This document shows positions 55,386-64,000 of a stretch of 64,000 nucleotides of DNA, piece by piece. Numbering within the stretch: the first letter of the stretch is position 1; each line of letters opens with the position of its first letter. Source of the DNA: Arthrobacter sp. GMC3 (GTDB taxonomy: Bacteria; Actinomycetota; Actinomycetes; Actinomycetales; Micrococcaceae). The notes below the pieces were generated by a model. The model saw only the letters and a list, made by a program, of their open reading frames with translations, made no database searches and was not told where the DNA came from. Where the stretch lies: NCBI RefSeq assembly GCF_002929305.1, contig NZ_PJIO01000005.1, positions 1 to 64,000 of the forward strand. Reading direction: 5' to 3'. Both the position numbers and the translations under genes were made by a program.

Positions 55386-56255
55386 CTAAAGCTCCTGTGC
55401 AAAATGGACGGCGAGGCGGCGAAAGAGGAACTGGCCACCGAACAGGACTGCCAAGGAAACCACCAAAGAGACCGGCAACCAGAGGGTCAACAAATGGGGC
55501 GGTAACTCCACCATGCCCACCTGATTCGCACCTAGCGTGGGGTACCAGAATGCCCAGTGGAAGATCTCTACGGCGACAGTCATGGGATTTGCTTGGTAGA
55601 CGATAAACCAAGGTCCAAGCGCATCACGGGCCATAGTCCAGACGTAGAGGACCGGTGAGGCCCACGTAACCACCATCAAGATCATGTCAACGATGTTCTC
55701 TGAGTCGCGGAAATAGACGTTTATGGCCCCAAAAAGGAGTCCGAGACCCATTCCCAGGATCGCTACAATGATGAACGCAGCGATGGCTGCGAGCAACTGG
55801 AGAACGGATGGGGTCCAACCCACGATCAGACTCGCACCCACCAAGATCACAACTTGTGGCAAGAAATGGGCGGCCGAAACTAGCACTGTGGATACGGGGA
55901 AGAGTTCTCGGGGAAGGTAAATTTTCCGAATCAAGTCCCGGTTATCGACAATGGAACGGGTGGAATTGCCCAACGTCTCGGTAAAGAAGTTCACCAAAAC
56001 AATGCCTGAGAAGAGGTAAATGGCGTAGTTCGGTGTCGCTTTTTGCAGGTTGAGGAAAATTCCAAGCGCCACAAAATAGATCATGAACTGCATTAGCGGT
56101 TTTACATATGACCACAGCAGCCCGAGGACCGAACCTCTGTAGCGAACCTTGATTTCCTTGCGGACAAGCAACTTAAGTAGAAAACGGTTTGAATAGACAT
56201 CCAATAGCCCACGGCCGCTGCCGGGCGTAGATAGCTCGCTTTTGGTAGCCGTCAT
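55386..56255 (-). CDS. Polysaccharide ABC transporter permease (Wzm/TagG type)
   Basis: A 289-residue permease of the ABC-2 polysaccharide export family. Six hydrophobic segments are visible after the amphipathic N-terminal stretch, KLLVRKEIKVRYRGSVLGLL, which contains the conserved RYRGSVLGLLW motif. YLFSGIVLVNFFTETLGNST and YVWTMARDALGPWFIVYQAN are also family-like. It is adjacent to glfT2 (start 1 bp after that stop) and 1 bp from the ATPase. The order glf, glfT2, wzm, wzt supports export of a lipid-linked galactofuran. Confidence 0.92.
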   Translation of the reverse strand: MTATKSELSTPGSGRGLLDVYSNRFLLKLLVRKEIKVRYRGSVLGLLWSYVKPLMQFMIYFVALGIFLNLQKATPNYAIYLFSGIVLVNFFTETLGNSTRSIVDNRDLIRKIYLPRELFPVSTVLVSAAHFLPQVVILVGASLIVGWTPSVLQLLAAIAAFIIVAILGMGLGLLFGAINVYFRDSENIVDMILMVVTWASPVLYVWTMARDALGPWFIVYQANPMTVAVEIFHWAFWYPTLGANQVGMVELPPHLLTLWLPVSLVVSLAVLFGGQFLFRRLAVHFAQEL

Positions 56256-59458
<3,203 letters not shown>

Positions 59459-59693
59459 TTACAGGCACAGCGGTGCCACATCTACCTCTCTAGGTTACCC
59501 GAACGTTATCCATTTATTTCCGCGTAGAAGCTATGAGCCAAGGCACGTTGTCTGCTTCCGCAGTCATGAATGTTGCCAATGATTCCTCCACAGCCAAGGC
59601 TCCCACGGCACTTGTGGACATCAAACGACGACGCCATTTGCGGACGATTCTTCCTCCCCTAGGCTCGGGATTGGGGCTAGCGAAAGGTCGAAC

Positions 59694-62600
59694 ATGCGAT
59701 TGGAAATCACTGCTGTTGCAGGGACCGGCGTTGGGCCATTTCAGCCTGTCGAGTTAAGTGTTTCGCTTCCATTGACTGTTTCGACGGAGGATTCCTCCAG
59801 CGTGGGGAGCCTTCTCTACCAGGTGCTTGCTGGCCGCTGGCCGGGCTGTTCCTTCACCGTTGCCAGCCGTGACGTTCAAGGGCTGCACCCGGGGCAACGC
59901 CCGCTCACGGACGGGGCAATAGTCGTAGTGCATGATGCTGAAGGTAGACGTCAGGGCCCAGCCCAGACCTCAACACGGGAGACGACTGAACCCTTTCATG
60001 CCTTACTGGCCGTTCGATCGGGGCCGGGTGCGGGTGCAGTCTTCCCACTTCGCCGTGGCAGCTACAAGATTGGCCGCGGCAACTGCGAGATTTCCATAGC
60101 AGACCCGGAGCTTTCCCGCCATCACGGCACCCTTGAGGTCGGTAGGCAGTCAATGTCGTTGACCCCCGCACCGGGATCTTCTGGTTTCTCCTTGCTGCGC
60201 GGCTGGCAAGAAAGGCCAACTGCGAGCCTTACAAACGTCAAGGTAACGACAACAATTGAAGTGGGCGATCTCATTAGGTGCGGCCGGTCGAGCTGTTCCA
60301 TCGTGCTGGAAACACCGGGGGCAGACCCCTCTCTTCTGGCCTGGCCTGACTTGGGCCGCACCGCTGGTCTTTTGGACGTGTCCGCCTTGGAGCCCTTACC
60401 TGTGCCTCATTCAAGAGGGCCTGCGAGGGGCCGCTGGGCCATGCTGGCGGCTGGTCTGCTCCCCCTGATGATCGGGGTTCTATTTGCCTGGCTGACTGGC
60501 TCATGGATGTTTCTTGCGTTTGCCGGGATGGGAGCCGTGACCGTGCTCTTACCGCTACTCGGTGGATCCGCAAGGCGTCGGAGCTTTAGAGTGGCCATCG
60601 AAGAAGCAACTGGCCGGGATGCTGCCCGTCGCTTTGCCGCATTCCCCGGCGCGGACGAATTTGTAGTGCTGGCGCACAACTCCCACCTCTATAAAACCCC
60701 GAGTGCTGAGGGCCGAAATTTCAACCACGGAAGCGCTCCGGGGCAATCGCTGGCCTTGCGCGTTGGCACAGCAAACCAGCCCGCATTGCTGGCCCTTTCC
60801 CCTGCCATAGGCGGGTATGTTCCTCCCAACGTCGGAGAATTGCCCGTGACTGTGCCTCTGTCCGCGGGGGTTTTGGAGGTCGAAGGTCCGGGCACGGCGC
60901 GGGAGGAACTGCTGAACTACGTGCTGATGCAACTCGATGCCGCGTCCATTCCAGTGGTCGTAGTGGGGGCAGTCCCTGATTTGCCGTTGTCGGCCCGCTT
61001 CCTGCCGCTTACAGTCCTCACCGCTTCCATTCCTGCTGCCATCGCGGCAGTCGACGCCTTCATTCAGACCGGGGATGGTCCCGACCGCGCAGGGGTTTTG
61101 TCTTGTGTGTTGGTGTCGATCAACGAGACTCCTGACGTGGTCACCAGGGCTTTTCCGAACCTGCGTGTCATCCATTTCGCCCCAAGCGAGGTAGACGGGT
61201 TGAACCCGACCTACAAGAACCATGTCCAGCTCGGCGTCCGAGCAAACGGTGTCGCGGGTCGATTCCAAGGCCTGACCTTTATCCCCGATGGTGTTCCGGC
61301 AGCGGTCTTCAGCAAATACGCCAGGGATCGTGGCCCATCCGCGCACGCCGTATCACTCGATATGGCACCACACGGCATTCCCGATCCGGGGAAAAGTACC
61401 GTTGAAGGCGTCTGCGCGACTTGGCGATCGAACACGAATATGCCCCTGAGACCTGTCCCCATTGGACATTCGCAGCGTGGAGAGGAACTCTTCAACTTCT
61501 CCCATGACGGTCCACACTTATTGGTGGGAGGCACCACCGGATCCGGAAAATCTGAATTCCTGCGCACACTGGTGGGCAGCCTGGCTGCGGCGCACTCCCC
61601 CGCGGATCTGCAGTTTGTTCTGCTTGACTTCAAGGGCGGAGCCGGCCTTGCACCCTTGCAAAGGTTCCCCCACACCACCTCGATAATAACGGACCTCAAC
61701 GGCTACGGGATGGAGCGCACGCTCGCCTCCTTGCGGGCGGAGATTCACCATAGGGAGGCAGTCTTGGGCCTCGCAGATGCAGCTGACGCCGACGCCGACG
61801 CCTACCGGGCCAGGATAGCCGAGACGATAGTGCCCGAACGCTCAGTGGCCGTGGAGGGAAGCGTCATCACCGGGCACGACCGACCAGGCATTGGGAGCAT
61901 GGCACATCTAGTGATTGTCGTCGACGAATTCAGGGTGCTCGTAGATCAATTCCCCGACGCGATGGCGGAGCTGATGCGTATAGCCGCCGTCGGAAGGTCC
62001 TTGGGCATTCACCTAGTTATGGCGACGCAGCGCCCCCAGGGCGCCCTCAATGCGGACATCCGGGCCAACGTCACCAGTTCTGTATGCCTACGCGTGCAAA
62101 CGAGCTTTGACTCCCAAGACGTCATTGGTTCAGGCGTGGCAGCGGAGATCAGTGTGGACACCCCCGGCCGGGCCTTCATTCGCCGGGCCGGAACTCCGCC
62201 CGTTGAGTTTCAATGCGGCACTCTACGTATGCCAAATTCAAACCCGGCCGAGGAACCCACCTTGGAACTGACCACCGTGGTTCTCGCCACCCAAGATGGA
62301 ACGGCCCTGGCGCCGCGAGAGCATCCGGATCAACAGACTTCGGGCCGGCAGATAGAAAGCAGTGATGTGGCCTCAGTGGCCGCCATGCTGACAGATGCCT
62401 GGCACAAGCTCGCAGGCCAGGATGCGGTAGTCTCCGTGGCACCACCTATCGTTGCCGCGGAACTCCCTCCTGACCTGGACAGCAAAGGGACAGACTTCGC
62501 ACTTGAGAGAATCGATCGCGAATCCATCTATATCGGGCTGGTGGATGTGCCTGAACGCCAATCGTTGGTGCCGCTCCTGTGGCGGCCGGAACAGCACTCG

Positions 62601-63842
62601 CATATGGCACTTATTGGCAGACCCTCCGCCACCTCACCCGTTGTGGGTCTCTTGACGGAACAATTGTTCGCGGCAAATTCCCTGCGGGACGAAGATCGGC
62701 AGCGTTTCCTTTACCTACTGGACGGCGATGGATCACTTGAGTCTTGGTCCTCTCATCCGCAAGTGGGCGGCTATGCAGCTCCGCACCACTTGCGCACAGC
62801 TGTCCGGCTGCTCTCCCGACTCACAGAGGTTGCCAGTTCCACGACATCCGATCTGGTGCTGTGCATCAGTGATTGGGGCCGTTGGGTGGGATCGCTTCGT
62901 CCTAGTCCTTGGCCATGGGCCGAAGACGCTCTTGCGGCGTTGCTCCGCCAAGGCCCGGTGACGGTTGCCATTGGCGGCGAGAGGGAATTACTCAACGCTT
63001 CATTTATGGCGGCAATCCCGAATCGGATCTTCCTGCCGCACGGGTCAAGTGCCGAATCAAGATTGCTGTGGCCCAAGATGCCACGATTCACCACGAGCCC
63101 CGGAAGAGCTGTCATCTTTGGCCCCGTCAACGCCACGGCCGCCCACGGTCCGGCAGATTCAGCCCATATCGCGCAACTTGCCCGCCTCGATCCTTCCAGT
63201 CCAGGCAATAGGCCACACGGTCGGTCAGCGTCGCCGAAGTCAGCGCCACTTCCCCTGATGATCGCTGACCTGTCGGATAATCTCTCGTTGGCTGATGCCA
63301 GGGTAGCGGTGACCACCGTTGGCGTCAAGGACACCGCTGGAGAACGGCGTCGAGAAGCCGCTTCCATTGTTGTCGGCCTGGGCGGCGATGGCTCAACGCC
63401 TATTTCCGTCGAATTCACGGCAGGAATGGTGTTGCCCGTCCTAGGCGGCCCCGGATCTGGAAAATCCACCTTTATCGAAGCCGTCAAGGCACTTAACAGC
63501 CTTCCCTTAGGCGGCAAAACAGTTGGGAGTGGCGGCCCCAACGCAATTCTCTGGGTTGACGATCCAGCGACCCTGTCCACTGCACAGCAGTGGGAGCTCA
63601 CCCAGGCGTTGACGGAAGGAAAATCGCTGGTCATTGCCCTGCCCAATCATCTGCCGTCTCTGGCACGATTCCCTATGGAATGGGGCCTGCGCAACGCCGA
63701 ACAGGGGGTTGTGCTTCGCCCGAGTAGGGCACAGGACGGGGAGTTGTTCGGGGCGCGCCTTGACACTGACGGTTCGGAACCGCCTGGGCGTGCAGTACTA
63801 CTGGAGCGTGGCCGCTGCGTATGGTTCCAGTTTCCTCATTAG
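59694..63842 (+). CDS. EssC-like FHA-FtsK ATPase (type VII secretion family)
   Basis: A 1382-residue membrane ATPase. A small N-terminal domain (about 1-90) precedes an FHA domain (about 105-205, with KIGRG and SRHHG). Two membrane helices follow (about 249-268, 271-290). The first FtsK domain has Walker A VGGTTGSGKSEFLRTL (near residue 612) and Walker B MAHLVIVVDEFRVL (near 735), then VMATQRPQGALNADIRANV. A second, degenerate NTPase lies in the middle, and a C-terminal one has VLPVLGGPGSGKSTFIEA (near 1248). The FHA-TM-FtsK order matches Firmicutes EssC more than mycobacterial EccC. No WXG100 gene is in the window. AAAGG precedes the ATG. Confidence 0.87.
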   Translation: MRLEITAVAGTGVGPFQPVELSVSLPLTVSTEDSSSVGSLLYQVLAGRWPGCSFTVASRDVQGLHPGQRPLTDGAIVVVHDAEGRRQGPAQTSTRETTEPFHALLAVRSGPGAGAVFPLRRGSYKIGRGNCEISIADPELSRHHGTLEVGRQSMSLTPAPGSSGFSLLRGWQERPTASLTNVKVTTTIEVGDLIRCGRSSCSIVLETPGADPSLLAWPDLGRTAGLLDVSALEPLPVPHSRGPARGRWAMLAAGLLPLMIGVLFAWLTGSWMFLAFAGMGAVTVLLPLLGGSARRRSFRVAIEEATGRDAARRFAAFPGADEFVVLAHNSHLYKTPSAEGRNFNHGSAPGQSLALRVGTANQPALLALSPAIGGYVPPNVGELPVTVPLSAGVLEVEGPGTAREELLNYVLMQLDAASIPVVVVGAVPDLPLSARFLPLTVLTASIPAAIAAVDAFIQTGDGPDRAGVLSCVLVSINETPDVVTRAFPNLRVIHFAPSEVDGLNPTYKNHVQLGVRANGVAGRFQGLTFIPDGVPAAVFSKYARDRGPSAHAVSLDMAPHGIPDPGKSTVEGVCATWRSNTNMPLRPVPIGHSQRGEELFNFSHDGPHLLVGGTTGSGKSEFLRTLVGSLAAAHSPADLQFVLLDFKGGAGLAPLQRFPHTTSIITDLNGYGMERTLASLRAEIHHREAVLGLADAADADADAYRARIAETIVPERSVAVEGSVITGHDRPGIGSMAHLVIVVDEFRVLVDQFPDAMAELMRIAAVGRSLGIHLVMATQRPQGALNADIRANVTSSVCLRVQTSFDSQDVIGSGVAAEISVDTPGRAFIRRAGTPPVEFQCGTLRMPNSNPAEEPTLELTTVVLATQDGTALAPREHPDQQTSGRQIESSDVASVAAMLTDAWHKLAGQDAVVSVAPPIVAAELPPDLDSKGTDFALERIDRESIYIGLVDVPERQSLVPLLWRPEQHSHMALIGRPSATSPVVGLLTEQLFAANSLRDEDRQRFLYLLDGDGSLESWSSHPQVGGYAAPHHLRTAVRLLSRLTEVASSTTSDLVLCISDWGRWVGSLRPSPWPWAEDALAALLRQGPVTVAIGGERELLNASFMAAIPNRIFLPHGSSAESRLLWPKMPRFTTSPGRAVIFGPVNATAAHGPADSAHIAQLARLDPSSPGNRPHGRSASPKSAPLPLMIADLSDNLSLADARVAVTTVGVKDTAGERRREAASIVVGLGGDGSTPISVEFTAGMVLPVLGGPGSGKSTFIEAVKALNSLPLGGKTVGSGGPNAILWVDDPATLSTAQQWELTQALTEGKSLVIALPNHLPSLARFPMEWGLRNAEQGVVLRPSRAQDGELFGARLDTDGSEPPGRAVLLERGRCVWFQFPH

Positions 63843-64000
63843 AGGACGGGGTGATCGCCGCCGGCCCTCAAGGAGAACGCCACGACTTTGGGCGTAAACA
63901 AGTAGTAGGCGGCAGCCAATGCCGGAATCAGAAGGACCAGGCCAGTCAATGTGGCCCCGCTCAACAAAGCTGGCATCGCTATCGCTACCATCAGCAATTG
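63839..64000 (-). CDS. Partial membrane protein gene (C terminus only)
   Basis: The minus strand is open from the window edge to a TAA at 63841-63839, giving the last 53 residues. They read as a hydrophobic pair of segments, including MVAIAMPALLSGATLTGLVL and IPALAAAYYLFTPKVVAF, and end in HPVL. The stop overlaps the EssC-like stop by 4 bp in convergent orientation. The codon pattern and hydrophobic order support a real gene. The 5' part lies outside, so the family is unknown. Confidence 0.55.
   Translation of the reverse strand, partial: QLLMVAIAMPALLSGATLTGLVLLIPALAAAYYLFTPKVVAFSLRAGGDHPVL

Noticed and set aside
59533..59757. Small plus-strand frame upstream of the EssC-like gene
   Set aside because: There is no SD, it overlaps the following gene by 64 bp, and no recognisable pattern is present, although the first 50 residues are not impossible as a small protein.

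Overview
The window looks like chromosomal DNA from a high-GC actinobacterium of the Micrococcaceae (Arthrobacter group). The support is indirect: moderately high GC, many GTG starts and GTGA/ATGA stop-start overlaps, a tmRNA tag AESNRTDFALAA, an actinobacterial Tad pilus locus whose pilin lacks the usual Glu, an uninterrupted prfB, an RmlC-RmlD fusion, and a Glf/GlfT2 galactan export cluster. I see no transposase, integrase, CRISPR array or tRNA.

Layout. Positions 1-13,933 are housekeeping and pilus genes, all on the minus strand: tmRNA (ssrA), a secreted GH3 hexosaminidase, a CtaG-like protein, smpB, an M23 peptidase with ftsX and ftsE, prfB, a seven-gene Tad operon, and a family 4 glycosyltransferase. 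From about 14 kb to 59.4 kb nearly everything serves cell-surface glycans. One part (14-30.3 kb) holds a five-enzyme set for a 2,3-diacetamido-2,3-dideoxy uronic acid nucleotide sugar (likely UDP-ManNAc(3NAc)A), an asparagine-synthase-like amidotransferase, glycosyltransferases and a flippase. Next (30.6-33.9 kb) is a bifunctional IspD-like/SDR enzyme of the CDP-ribitol type, translationally coupled to a LicD/FKRP-like transferase fused to a methyltransferase. Then come galE, rmlCD and rmlB, a GH25-LGFP muramidase, a lipoprotein resembling subtilisin inhibitors, a second flippase and glycosyltransferase operon, two large membrane proteins, an acyltransferase, rmlA, a further large membrane protein, and wzt/wzm/glfT2/glf. 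The window ends with an EssC-like FHA-FtsK ATPase and the 3' end of one more membrane protein gene.

How the genes work together (inference). Cytoplasmic enzymes make dTDP-rhamnose (RmlA, B, CD), UDP-Galf (GalE, Glf), an acetamido uronic acid and probably a CDP-polyol. Family 2 and 4 glycosyltransferases build lipid-linked glycans. Export has three candidate routes: two Wzx-type flippases and one Wzm/Wzt ABC transporter. Two GT2-DUF2304 pairs probably make polyprenyl-phosphate sugars, and four DUF6541-like polytopic proteins, sharing a D-N-x2-H and Y-P-x2-aromatic-H signature, are good candidates for GT-C enzymes that use those sugars outside the membrane.

The most interesting units are the ISPD/FKRP-like polyol-phosphate module, the four DUF6541-like proteins with GT2-DUF2304 pairs, and the diacetamido-uronic acid pathway next to an amidotransferase. 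No database search was possible; all family assignments come from motifs read in the sequence.
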